The notes below the pieces were generated by a model, which saw only the letters and a program-made list of their open reading frames with translations, searched no databases and had not been told where the DNA came from. Made by a program: the position numbers and the translations under genes. Shown here piece by piece: positions 52,328-64,000 of a stretch of DNA of 64,000 nt (its first letter is position 1; each line of letters begins with the position of its first letter). Source of the stretch: Balanoglossus misakiensis (Eukaryota; Hemichordata); assembly GCA_040954595.2 (NCBI GenBank), contig CM082592.2, positions 4,960,001 to 5,024,000 of the forward strand. The letters are read 5' to 3'.

Positions 52328-55300
52328 ATGGAGAAGTTTGCGGCTACCCTGCTGTTCATGTTATTTGCTTTGGTTAAACCAGCTTCATCTGAAATTGGTG
52401 GAGAAAGCGTTGAAAACAGCAAAGAAGGAAGACCAGGTCTTTCTAGGAGTCGACGGCCTCAAGCAGTCGATGCAGACGTGAGTATGCTCTAGTTCTTGCT
52501 AACTGATCAGTCAACGTGTGTAAATCGCCGACATGCGGTATCTGTATTCAGTCGAATGTGTGTATTTTTGAAAGTTGTGATTCGAATGTCAAAGAATATA
52601 AACTATATAATACTACATGTACCAGCGATTTTCACGTCCAATTAAGCGGCTAGTTCATATTGAGCACATCATTGCAAAGAATTCTAAAACTCATGTCATA
52701 TTGTGATTTGTTCCGTAACAGATATATCATAAAGATAGATTCTGGGTACGTATAAAACTTGGAGTGTACTCGGATGGTGTGATCTTGTTATCTGTTATAC
52801 ATAGTTAGCAAGCGCAAGATAGACCCAAACCTTTCTGCTTCTTTGAAAAGTAATTGGGTTTGGCATTTATCCGTAGACCCAAGGGTCTATGATTACTCAC
52901 ACCAATTTTGCATGCCTCACCTGAGGGATAAAGAAATCCTTCTGTGTTATAGTAAATGGTCAGAAATCCTTGGAAACCGGAGAACGGGATTCAGACGTCG
53001 TGGACGGCTGGGGCTGCCGTCTTCCGAGCTTCCGGAGAAAAGACAGATAAATACCGGGATCGATTTAAGACAAATTATAAGCCGAAGGTCATCGAGCAAA
53101 CAATCGGCATGATGGCGATCATTAAATGGGAGGAGACGGATAGTAATTTTCGGCGGGTCAAGTACAGGGCGCGCGCAAGGCTGGGAACGTTGTCATGGCG
53201 GAAACGGATTCTTACCTAAAGGCTATTTTCATCAAAACACGATTCAAATTCTGCGGCCAAAATCACCAGTAAAACTACTGACGATGCGAAGTTTCTGACA
53301 ATTTTTCATTTGAAGTCATTCTTGTTGTGAAATGAAATGATTTTGTTGTCCAGGGTTTCAGTCAGAGAGAGTCGGTCAAAACCAATCGCCATATTTTTAG
53401 CCGCTAGTAGTTTCTTTCTGCCTCCATCTTGCAGGACTATCTGACAACGTTCGGTTACCTATCGCCACCGTTACCAGGGACTCAATACGACGAAGCGAGC
53501 AGGACAGTTGCGATTAAGTAAGTTGATTTTAAAAAGAATGATCGTGTGTGTACTGTTGTTCTTTTAATTGTTTTGCCTCACTTTCCTTGTCTTTTTGTTG
53601 CTTTAAAAATATCGATACGGACACCACACACCGGAAACGAATACCTTTCGTTTGTTTGTTTGTTTTTTCGATAGAAATTTCCAGAAAATGGCTGCCATCC
53701 CGCAAACTGGCAGAATTGACAGAGCAACGAGGAAGACGATGATGTCACCTCGTTGCGGAGTCCCCGATAACATCGACTCGGTAACGCCCGACTCCGGAAT
53801 GACTAACCACCGAAGCAGGTCAAAACGGTACAGCCTTAAAGGTTTGTGGACTTGAATGAATATTCCCATCTTCTGGAAATGAACTTTCAAATCAGTGTGG
53901 ACTAGCTGTGGATATATTTTCTGACATAAAAGTTTGACTATTTTTCGGCGTTTTCTTATGTGTATTTACTTCGGTTTCTTGTTATTGACAGTGTCAATGC
54001 TGATAAGAATTTATATAAACATTCCGGCCAAGAATCCACGTCTTATCCTTTTTCGGGGAAAGGTCTTCTCCAACTGTATCTCATCGCCAAAGTCAGAAAG
54101 AAAAGAAAGTATTTTTAACCTGTTTATTGACCTTGCGTCGAATATCAAGGTGTAAATTAATTACCCGTATAGCAAATAATGATTGACCTTGTTGAAAGGG
54201 GTCGAGGTATTGATCCCAGGATCGAATTCCTTCGAAATTGCAAGGGGGCTGATGAGTCAGAAATACTTTTACCATTGACATTGAAAAACAGTAACCAAAA
54301 CGAAAAATGAATGTAACGTAATCAAATTTAATTTCAAAGCCAGGTGTCGGGTCCTATATTTCAAAACATTGCATCAAATCGTACACACCTTCATTCGAGA
54401 TCGTCGATAAAATATGCAAAAAGTGCTATGCGCAGACTCGTATATGCACAACTTGAAATAAGAGCCCGGATGTTTATGGTCTCATATTAACAGTTAGGGT
54501 TAGGGCTTGGTCTGGTTGTGGTTTCATGACTGTTTTATGACGGATTAGGGTTTAGGGTTAGGGTGAGGAAGTGTCCAGTCCGGTATACAGACTTACAGGT
54601 GTACTAAAACCACGTTCACGTCGTAAATCTATTAGTCTCTTGACATGGACAGTAACACCGTTTCTATATTACCATACCAGGGAGAAAATGGAACAAGAAC
54701 CACCTGACGTACAGATTCCTCAACTTCACCGACGATTTGCCGGAGGAGGAAGTGCGCAGCGCCATCTCGCGGGCATTCAAGCTGTGGTCGGACGTTTCAC
54801 CGTTGACATTTGCGGAGATCGCATCCGGGACACCGGATATCATGATCGAGTTTGCCACCGGGATGCACGGTGACGGGAAAAGGTCCGCTTTCGATGGACC
54901 AGGTATGATGATAGACATATAATACAATATAAGGCACAGGTGGCTAGCTGTCATTGGTCGTTCTTAGGGATAACCAATGACCTCAGCCACCTGTGATATT
55001 AGGCACCCGAATCTTTTCAGACAACCTCATTCAAAGTATGTGAGGCGATAATGGAAATCTGCATTTCCCCCTCAAATCTGCATAATTAACACTTTTTGTC
55101 TCTTTAAATAGTTCAAACTTCATTCTCGCTTTGTTTGCGTTGAAGGACGAATTTTGGCCCACGCCTTCTTCCCAAAGAACGGCGACGCTCACTTCGACGA
55201 CGACGAACTCTTCACGGTGCACAAGGGCAAAAAGGGCAGCAGGAACCTGTTTGCCATCGCCGCCCATGAGTTCGGCCACAGCCTGGGTCTGGGCCATTCT

Positions 55301-55938
55301 CGCGCCAACGGCTCCCTGATGTACCCGCTGTACCAGGGACATGTTCCCGCCGACTACCAGCTCCCGCGGGACGACGTTCTGGGAATTCAGGCGATTTACG
55401 GTAAGTGGTCAGCTAGTTTAAAACAATTGCTTTCGGCGAGTCTCAGAACAAATGTGTGAAGTTTTGTTGATGTGACATGACGTGATGTGATGTGATGTGA
55501 TAGATTGCCTCAGATTGTCTCTACATCGAAACAACAGGATGTACATTGCGTTGACATATGGTGCAACAATGTGTTCAACATAGGTAGTCTTTTATTCTTT
55601 TCGCTGGTTTTCAAAGTACTAGTAAATATATCAACATATTTGTTTCCTATGTCCCCGTCATTTCCAGGTAAACCCAAACGCCATCGCACGACTGAAAATG
55701 ACAAACGAAAGGATCGACAAGGAGGAAAAAGTAGACAATCGTCGCGCAAGGCTAACCTTAATTCATTGACAGTCTGCACCGAACCCTTTGACGCTGTATT
55801 CTCCGGTAAGACCTAATTATTCAAGTGCAAAATTCTGGAACTTTGTCTTCTAGTCCGGAAGTAATTCATACGATTGAATAACAAGAAAGTTTAATGCTTT
55901 CAATCCGTTTTCGTGGTGAGAGCGAAAGAGAGAGAGAG

Positions 55939-55972
<34 letters not shown>

Positions 55973-56909
55973 GGAGACAGAGAAAGAGAGAGGATATAAG
56001 GAAGAGCGAGAGAGAGAGAAAGGGGGAGGGAGTGGGAGAGGAAGAACGAGAAAGAGAGGGGAGAGAGATTGAGAGAAGACTGGAGAGAGAAGACAGACAG
56101 ACAGACAGACAGACAGACAGGAGTACATTTCAATGTTTACACTGTTTAAAGAAGTCCTACAATGACGGACATGTTTTTCATATTTTTCATTCAAAGACAA
56201 CGATGAAAACATATTTGCTGTCAGCGGAATGAACATCTGGCGAATGAATAGCCACGGAGTTATTGACGGATTTCCAACGAGAATCAAAACTACATTCAAA
56301 GGCATTCCGGGCAACGTCGATGCCGCAGTGACGTCCAATAAGACAAAGATGACGTATTTCTTTAAAGGTGGGATGTTGACACCAACACATTTTACGGTGA
56401 TTACTCGGAATACATCATGTTGCTAGCATAAAGAAGGAAAAATACTAACGCGTGTTCTCTCAGGACCAATTCCATTATAAACTGAGGTGCCATTCACGGA
56501 GTTAATAAAAACACCTTTTCCCTCTTTCCCAGGCGAAAGATATTGGAAATACAACGGACGAAAACTTCAGCCAAGCTACCCGAAAAAGCTCAGGAGAGCT
56601 GGTCTCCCGAAGAATCTAGACGCAGCCTTAGAATGGAGCGGCGACGGCAAGATCTACATCTTCAAGGGTGCCAAGTACTACGAGTGGGACGAGAACGCCG
56701 AGCGAGTTGCCGAAGGTTTCCCGAAGAAGATCGAATCCTTTTGGAAAGGAGTGCCGAGCGGGCTCGATGCAGCTCTCAGCTGGAAAGGAGGCAAAACCTT
56801 TTTCTTCAGAAGAAATAAATACTGGCGCTTCGACGATTCTAAAGTAGAAATTGATGAAGAATATCCTAAATTGAAAGAAACGAGCTGGATGCATTGCGGG
56901 GGGTCGTGA
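52328..56909 (+). CDS. MMP-E: secreted furin-site matrix metalloproteinase with basic hinge (8 exons, 520 aa)
   Basis: Exons: 52328-52477, 53435-53517, 53675-53841, 54681-54902, 55146-55400, 55668-55805, 56197-56367, 56533-56909, in phase and at the same positions as in MMP-C and MMP-D. Signal peptide at about 1-20; RSRR at 40-43 ahead of the prodomain; cysteine switch PRCGVPD at 103-109; RSKR at 126-129, a full furin consensus before the catalytic domain; zinc site [11 protein letters not shown] at 248-258; Met-turn [11 protein letters not shown] short basic insertion (HKGKKGSRN) replaces YRDDGTN just before the zinc helix. The hinge is strongly basic ([20 protein letters not shown]), the reverse of MMP-C and MMP-D, and may bind sulfated glycans. 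The four-blade hemopexin domain ends at WMHCGGS with no tail. AATAAA at about 57099 fits as poly(A) signal. It is the most diverged of the plus-strand trio. Confidence 0.92.
54485..54567. repeat. Telomere-like TTAGGG tracts in MMP-E intron 3
   Basis: Two short imperfect runs, TTAGGGTTAGGG near 54493 and TTAGGGTTTAGGGTTAGGG near 54545, inside the intron 53842-54680. Far too short and too internal to be a chromosome end. Confidence 0.8.
54935..54995. repeat. Fold-back inverted repeat in MMP-E intron 4
   Basis: The arms at about 54935-54958 (CACAGGTGGCT...GTCATTGGT) and 54972-54995 are reverse complements, except for a 3-4 base difference in the middle of the stem. The loop is about 13 bases. 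It lies in the intron 54903-55145. Confidence 0.9.
55918..56120. repeat. GA-rich tract with (ACAG)n in MMP-E intron 6
   Basis: Interrupted GAGA tract at about 55918-56090, then ACAGACAG units to 56120. It produces low-complexity open frames on both strands that should not be annotated as genes. Confidence 0.9.
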
Positions 56910-59900
56910 TCTGCGGACGTGCACCGCGCCCTCTATCAACACAGTTGACATTTTCCACAAGAACGTGTGAATGTAGTAACATTACTCAAAATTGTACCGT
57001 TGAGGGGGGGGGAGAGATTTTCAGAGTAATCCAAACCTATCCACTTTTTTTGCAAGCGATCATTTGGAAAGCTAAAAAGAACTTTTTCCAAAAATGGAAA
57101 TAAACATTTTGGTATACTTGTTTAAAGTATTCGCAATATAGAGATGATTTGTTTCTCCAGACTTATGAGAAAACGAAATCATGGAAATGCAGTCCCGATT
57201 GCTTTCTTTTCTTTCATAGGAAATATTGTAAAGTTTACACCTTGTTCTAGGGGAAGGGTCACATTTTAGAATTGGACATTTGACAAAAAATGTCTGAGTT
57301 CATCAGTAGGATCACAATAAGTTGTTATTGTGCACCAGACTCAACTAAGGAGGATCATCTGCCACTTTCAGAGATTAATGCTGATCCGATTACTCAGAGT
57401 GAACGTTGCATCACACAAATCTTAAATACAATACAAAAGTACAAAGAATGTCATTGAAGCTGCGTCGATGTCTCCAGTCTTCTACTATTCAGTCTCCTTC
57501 ATCGGAACACTAGCTTGCTGGCCCTAACATGTCGAGTGGGCACCATGTTCACCAAATAGTGTAATAGTTATCCCACGTACCCCTGCCACCATTGACAGTA
57601 TTGGGCATATGGCAGTCCATTATACTAGTATGTGTCTCTGGGCTATCTTCGACTTCTTCAATGTTTTACTTGGTATTTTTTAGAGCAAAAGTGCACGATT
57701 TTTTTGTTTAACGTTGTCTTCTCACTATGGCCCAATGCGTCCAAGTACAAAAAATTGGTAATTTGTACGCCACCGCCTTTCTCGATGCACGTAAGTTAAA
57801 ACGACGACTTTTGATAGTTTATGCTGATTACGATGACTACCCTGGTTATTTTATTTAACTATTTGATAATATAACTTAAATTGATAGAGCAATAAAATCA
57901 ATTTGTGTAAATAATTACTTCTAATACGTTTGTATTGTAACATTCTCTTTCGCGTCTTTCTCATTCAAACGTTGGCCCCATTTTTGTTGTTTAAAATCTA
58001 CAATGCGCTGGGGGCATAATTTATCTTCGAGGGGGTATTGTCTGGTTGTGGAGAAGATGCGCGTCGAAGTGATTAAAGTTAATCTTCAGAGAATCGGGAC
58101 ACATTCCAGTCCGCCTCTAATAAAATGAACATGTCCGAACAAGAAATTGTTTTTTAAGGGTGCCATAAAATCGCTTTTAATGAGTCGTGACAATTTCTGA
58201 GGTGTAATCCTATTGTCTAATGGTATCTATCGTGTTTCTGCACGCATTCGTCGCTGCACCATGCAACTCAGTGGGTATAGCCGCGATTAGGGCCCTGGGG
58301 ATTAGGGAAGCAGGGCTCCCGCGGGGCAGTCCTTATAGTACACGGTCAGGTTTCGCAACGTCGCTAAATACTTGTCAACTTTATCATTTGCTTCGTTGGA
58401 CCTCATTCAACTGGACGAATTGTGAAACCTATAAATAGAGGAGATGGGGGATTGAGCTAACGCCCTGAACTTGACTGGCCCTGAGTTACTAGTAAAGGTG
58501 TTCGTTCTAATACAATATATCCCAAAATCCATTTCTCACCAGTTCGCCGCGAACTTTTGTGGCCTTGAGTTCAGAGAGCTCACTCACGACCGATTTTCTC
58601 GATAGAAATTTCACTTTGTCAGTAAGTATATGAAATTCAAAAATGCAAACACAAAAATAAAACATGAGAATTTTATGAACCTTCAGTCTCCACCACGTCA
58701 TTTTCATGTTGATCGATCCCTTACGTAGCATTTAGATAAATTGTCTGCGGAGGACTCTTTCTACCGCTGCTCTCTTACATGTTTATTTCAATATACTAGT
58801 AGTACGTGTAGCTAGAATGTCGAACATGTGCTTATCTGAAGTGGCATACGTATACACAGTCCTCCTTTAGATACACGTAAACAAACGAAAAGCATAAACA
58901 TCACGTTTAGCCTTGCATAGAATAAAGCGATGTGATTATTTTCAGTGGAAATGTGACCATGACCATGATGACGTTCACATTCATTCAAAACAGTAAAACG
59001 AGTCAAAAAGGAACATAGTCAACACCGATTGTTTAAATTGAGTCTCAATGATCAGGTATAAATAGTAATTTGACTCGTGTAGTATTGGTAAGCCGTTGTG
59101 TATAATTGTCAATGAATGGTGGTTATGGTTAAAAAATTGAAAATATAATGCTTAATGCTGAAAATCAACCTGAATCATATTGAAATGATCAGTACTGAAA
59201 TATAGGGCGTTTTGTACGAGGCTCTAAGACGGGTTGAGGAGGAAGGGGCCCAAAGAAATAGGTTGAACCCCGCATGAAGCAATTTATTTTCATCCCATCG
59301 TAGATATCTCAAGCCAGCGCGGCCGCGGTCAAGTTCTCACCCAAAGTTCCCGATGGGTGAAGGACATGAAGGGACGGGCTCACCGACGTCACTCCAGCTC
59401 TACGCGTCAGCGAAACGATTAAACGCTTGATAAGTTAAAAATAAAGAACTTTCTATTCAATTTCGAGTCTATTGTACTTTCTTTCATCTTTCGTATACTT
59501 ACTTCTACGCATGCACGCACTGTCTCGACTTGCTCTAGATATATATATTGCTATATATAGGCATGACAAAACAACAAAAGCTGGTACAAACAAAAACAAC
59601 AATGCCTAGACGTCTATATAGCAACTTACTTTAACATAGAGGGCGCAAGGATCGGGAGACGCCCACATGTCGACGTGATTCCCTCAACGTTTAAAGAGAA
59701 TTTTCATGAGATTTGTTATAGCGTTAACTGCATAAGGGCATAAATTTAATTACGTCTATTGATTCATTACCGCTCTACCCTCATAATCGGCGATTTAAAC
59801 TTGAAGAATAATTAATTAGGTGATCAACTCCGATTAAGCTGTTCCAACCTCTGCATGAATGGTACCGTCCTCTACCAGCTGGGTAGGTCTACCGATAGAT

Positions 59901-60076
59901 GTGTAGCATAAGCGAACGATCGTGTGTATATGTAGGTTGTTGTTTTTGTTGAGAAGCGTGTGTGTTTCTTGGCTTCGATTCGGCGTCTTTGATAATTAAC
60001 GAGACGTTCACAAGTCAGAGTGACAGAATCATCGATATATTTCACTACTCCTCCGCACGGCGGCTGATCGCCCAGG
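56910..60076. other. Intergenic region between MMP-E and the TRAF4-like gene
   Basis: MMP-E 3' UTR (AATAAA near 57099), then AT-rich sequence without recognisable exons. CpG-containing sequence near 59318-59420 and the bases up to 60076 are the likely promoter and leader of the RING-protein gene. Confidence 0.5.
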
Positions 60077-60219
60077 ATGCCTGGACACCAGTGTAAATTC
60101 ATCGAGAAAGTCGGTCGAAAATACATCTGCCCGTTCTGTCGACTTCCGATGAGAGACCCAGTGCAGATCACGACCTGCGCTCACCACTTCTGCGACACCT
60201 GCCTGCAGGAATATCTAAG
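60077..60219 (+). CDS. TRAF4: First coding exon of a TRAF4-like RING protein (partial, runs off the window)
   Basis: TRAF-family adaptor/E3-type protein. The exon encodes 47 full codons from ATG to a clear donor (CTAAG|GTAAAT). The RING finger begins CPFC at 18-21 and continues TCAHHFCDTC at 33-42, giving six of the eight zinc ligands (Cys18, Cys21, Cys34, His36, Cys39, Cys42). The last Cys pair must lie in the next exon. MPG start, KFIEK, MRDPVQI and CDTCLQEYL follow the start of TRAF4 closely, more so than TRAF2/3/6 as I remember them. No exon continuing in the required phase (phase 2) with the expected Lys-Cys-Pro context was found in the remaining 3.8 kb, so intron 1 is long and the gene continues to the right. 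Expected but unseen are TRAF zinc fingers and the C-terminal TRAF domain. Confidence 0.78.
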
Positions 60220-63200
60220 GTAAATAACGATGCACTTGGTTTGTGAGAAAAAAGCTCTCATTTTGCTATGATAGCTTTCTCCTCCTGAGCTCTGTTGTTC
60301 AGCAGCCATTGTGCATTCAATTTCTATTCCTTTTAAATGCAGACGACAAGACACTTCCATCATGGCCACGGTACAAAGTACAATACGCATAATTGGCACC
60401 GTGGTTTAAATATAGCCGCGACTGCAATAAAACGTGTCAGTCTATAAATTTTATACGGGTTTGAACCCAGTTTTGTAAATTTGTAGTGGTTGTGAGCTAA
60501 AATGCATTCAAACCTCAAGTGGCAAGTGTAATACTTGAACAGATGGTGTACTGCCACGCACGACTTCCATAATTTTGAAATTGTCAAATTTATGTGCTTT
60601 TATGACGCTAGGTCGTCTCTTTTCAAGACCCTGAACATTTTTTATTAGACTTATATCCACAGGTCTGACCTCTATTCCAAATAAACACCCAGTCTTTTTT
60701 ATAAGCATGTAAATTTTCTAAACCCAGAAACGATTTCTCTCACTATTAAAATTTATGCAATTTACGTGATGAATATAATTTACATTTTAATATTGAAATC
60801 AGATAAATGATTTTTCACAGTTTCATTACACAAAATCTTCACAACCCCACCCCTTGAAAAAGCAGGCCATATTCTTGGCTCGTCTTTTCCTCAAATTATA
60901 TCTCCCTGGATGGATGGCCTAGCTTTTTCACATATCTCTCACATGAATCATTACTTAATTATTATGAAAGGTTCATTGAAATGTGCATAAATTATTAATG
61001 TAAGTATTCTATAATTTTCCAGTAAGACTCAGTTTGGGTCAGCCTTCACACAGACTACGATAGGTTTACTGTTCACTTGGTAGGTTAGGAAATCCTGTAC
61101 CACTGTTTTACCAGACATTGGTAAAGGAACCTCAGTAACCAGTGACTGTATTAAAGAGATCCTCAGTATTTAATGGGCTACTACAAGTAACGAAAATGTT
61201 GAAGACGATAAACTTCTCAAATAAAGATAGACCATGATTTAATTATGGTGTGCATAATCTGTTTATGTTCTGATAATTCCTGGCTTGTTCCAAACCTAAT
61301 TCCTGATTTATTGGCAAAATGACTGCAATGCATAGTTCAAAGAAGGGGCGGCGTGTCTGTTCTACATTTCAAAACATGCGGATAGTGTCCAGCAGATTGC
61401 GCACCAACATGGTTTATGTGCTTATTAAAAAAAGCTATCATGTGTCAATGTAAATGGCAAAGGCCAAACGGTCACCATTATTAGGTGAAAGTGTAACTTT
61501 GGTCGTAAATTTCATGATCGAAAGGGTAAAGGTTAAATATATCTTTAATAGGAAGTGCAGTGCATGTTCTCTAAGGCAGTACCAGAGTATTGCCAGACAA
61601 TGGTTGCTATGGTGATTTTTTTTTTCAAATTTCACCATTAAATAATAATGTTGATTGTCTAAGAAGGAAATAGCGCAAGGATTGGAAAAATTAAACATGC
61701 ATCTGCACATGCTTTTGAATAAAATGTCTCTGCTCCAATCAGTGAACAGACTAGACATTCCGGTATAAACTTTGCATATACAGCACATCCACCCATGGCG
61801 TATAAAGCTAGTTACTGTCACATAATTACAGTCACGCACAGTAAAAAATAAAAGCGCTTTAATATTTAGCACCAATAATCCTGGCTATAATCATGATGTG
61901 TTCACTTCCTGTGGTGTACAAAGACCACTGCAATATGTGCATATGTACATGCATGACTATGTCAATTTTGATGGTAGGTAGATAATTGGCCAACGGCCAG
62001 CTGGCGATAATCTCTCAAAATAAAAAAGGATACATATGTTTTAAAGGATTTTTACTGGCATGTGGCCAGTTATGATGTTCAATGCATTCGGCTTTGTAGA
62101 GAGGAAAACATTTATTTAATATTTGTTCAGTGAACTGGCCACGTTATTCTCATAAACTGAAAAAAAATGTTCTGTTGGGCAAATTCAATACTGAAATAAA
62201 AAATAAACTCTCAGCATTGAAATTATGGGGAAAAATAACATGCTCCATTGAGAAGTTTAATAATGTGCAGAAAATATTCAACCCAGCTGTGGCCTTGTAA
62301 ATTCAAAGTTTTTGTGTAAAATGGCAAAATCACTCTGATTTTATTCTATCTCTTCATGCACACAAATTATGTAGGATATCCGTTCGTACTGAAGATTCTG
62401 CATTCCATACCATCACAGCAGCTTTTGGCCCCACCCGTTTTATATCCCTATAGATACATTGATATGATCAGAAATGATGTCATACTGGTATTTAGGGTCA
62501 GGTACATGTATCCAGGAAATACTGATACGTGCACCTTCTACCAAAACAACCAGGTCACTGTGGGCTAAAAGTGCCAACTGTAAAATATTTTAACAACTGG
62601 TAAATCGGGGAAACTTTTCCCTAATGTATGGCCATAAACATCGAAACATACTGAAGTTTATTTTTTCTGGGATGACAAAATTGGTCCCATAGGGCTGTGT
62701 GGTTACCTAAGTGAATGTAACGAATATGTAACTATGTACAAATTAAATATCAATAGATTTTATAGTACGACATTGTCTTTTAATGTCAGATTTTTTTAAA
62801 ACCAGTGAAGTGATAGTGTACCTCTGTTCAGCATATATGGACTAAAACCAGGTGTAATGTTCCTCAGGTTTTTGAAAGACTTTGTGCCAGGTGTTTTTGC
62901 TATGTACTCTACCCAAGAAACACTTCACTACACTTAAATACAGAAAAGAATGATGATATATGACCATGCTGATTTGTGGTGCGACAGAACGAGAAGTAAC
63001 TGAACAGTATGAGTTTTTGATGTGACCTATAATTCACAAGTAATGAGAAGTACCCGCAAAATACACAGATATTGACACGCACGTATGCACAGTGGCTGCA
63101 TATGACACCTGTTTTCAGACAGATTCCTTCAAGTGCAGTGTGTGTGAAATTTGTACTGACTTTGGCCCTTTCACTGCATTGGTTCGATCCGAGTCCACTG

Positions 63201-64000
63201 TTTTCCATGGTAAAGTTGGAACTCTACAAGGGGAAACGGGGGTGAAAGGGTTAATCAGTCTGACTTTGAGAAAAGGAGAGCAAATTGTCAGGTCATACTT
63301 TGACACTACCGTGATGGTACCTGACTTGGCAAAGGCTGAAATTATTTGATTCCTGTGAGTGTCTATAGTTGTTTCCACAAAGATCAAACAAGTACTATTG
63401 TGTAACAGAAGCTGGAGAAATCCACTCCTACACAAAGTTAGATAAAACTGTCGTCCTGTAAGAGGAAAACAATAGCAGCAGAACCCAAGCCCAGGATGTG
63501 AGTCAGAGAAACACGAACGGTGCAGTACGTGTGTGAGGAAACACCGTCCTGACCGATATGCCCTCGTGAATCGCAAGTATGTCAAGGACCGTGGGTTTTT
63601 TGTTGGAACAGCCTTCGAGCTTTTTCAAGGCATTGTGATAAGAGTTGCCCTCATAGCCTGACCCCGCTTTTCTTCTGGTGTGTATATTGGAGTCAATGAG
63701 TGATTCGCTCTCATGTTCTCTATACCTGCATCCTGTTCCTACAAAAAAGGGTGTCATCTTCGCGCCCGGTAGCCATTGTTGAATTCCACAAGTAAAATCG
63801 TGGATGCCAGAAAAGATAACATTGAAAAGAGAGGATTTTTTTTTATGTCGGATTGTTTAGCTGTGGTCCAAACAGGAAAGACATAAAAAATTTATTAAAT
63901 CGTCCTAGTTACGTGTACATAGTTCATCCTGATTGATATAATAATTGATTACAGTATTTTGTATTTTGAGAATTGATTTAACAATCCACCGGAGACCTAT
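60220..64000. other. Intron 1 of the TRAF4-like gene (partial)
   Basis: AT-rich sequence with no exon I can support. A stretch at 63119-63160 after TTTTCAG reads as Cys-containing protein, but its frame does not match the phase of the TRAF4-like donor. A 63-codon open stretch ending at 63660 is not recognisable. Confidence 0.5.

Noticed and set aside
54485-54567. Chromosome end suggested by TTAGGG repeats
   Set aside because: Only a few imperfect units inside an intron of an intact gene.
55894-56338. Long open frames on both strands (Glu/Arg-rich and Ser/Leu-rich)
   Set aside because: Produced by the GA-rich microsatellite in MMP-E intron 6, the typical artefact of dinucleotide repeats.
63092-63349. 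Possible second exon of the TRAF4-like gene (FKCSVCEICTD after TTTTCAG)
   Set aside because: The acceptor is plausible, but the frame needed for these cysteines does not match the phase-2 donor at 60219, and the sequence does not continue like a TRAF RING or zinc finger.
63469-63660. Open stretch with a CSTC motif and basic residues near the right end
   Set aside because: No start, no family match, no splice partner. Too short to support.

Overview
The window is nuclear DNA from an intron-rich animal. Every recognisable protein gene is split into short exons with GT-AG junctions, the one tRNA is a eukaryotic initiator tRNA-Met, and intergenic DNA is full of microsatellites and short fold-back repeats. 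The gene set (METTL24-like, theta-class GST, MYO19, tandem matrix metalloproteinases, TRAF4-like RING protein) and the compact introns suggest a marine invertebrate, most likely a non-vertebrate deuterostome. The sequence alone does not fix the species. Exon borders below were set by hand from splice sites and checked for reading-phase continuity; there is no transcript support.

Layout. 1.7-5.6 kb, minus: a METTL24-like membrane-anchored methyltransferase (6 exons, 338 aa). 6.9-9.0 kb, minus: a theta-class glutathione S-transferase (5 exons, 228 aa). 9.2-17.3 kb, plus: myosin-XIX (23 exons, about 1077 aa), head-to-head with the GST across 229 bp. 18.3-20.6 kb, plus: an unrecognised multi-pass membrane protein (6 exons, 491 aa) with an internal duplication. 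20.87 kb, plus: initiator tRNA-Met.

21.5-56.9 kb: five matrix metalloproteinase (MMP) genes of two kinds. MMP-A (21.5-25.2) and MMP-B (28.2-34.6) lie on the minus strand and end in a hydrophobic tail that predicts a GPI anchor. MMP-C (40.8-44.9), MMP-D (46.0-50.9) and MMP-E (52.3-56.9) lie on the plus strand and are secreted forms without an anchor. The two kinds have different intron positions, so the cluster looks like two lineages expanded separately by local duplication and facing away from each other across about 6 kb. All five keep the cysteine switch region, the HExxHxxGxxH zinc site and a four-blade hemopexin domain. They differ mainly in hinge charge, furin motifs and anchorage. 60.1-60.2 kb, plus: the first coding exon of a TRAF4-like RING protein, whose remaining exons lie beyond the window.

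The most interesting points are the MMP cluster (relaxed latency elements in MMP-C, a second furin-type motif near the N-terminus of C-E, acidic versus basic hinges), a myosin-XIX with an SH3-like N-terminus and a possible C-terminal tail anchor, the unrecognised membrane protein, and three fold-back elements sitting in MMP introns.
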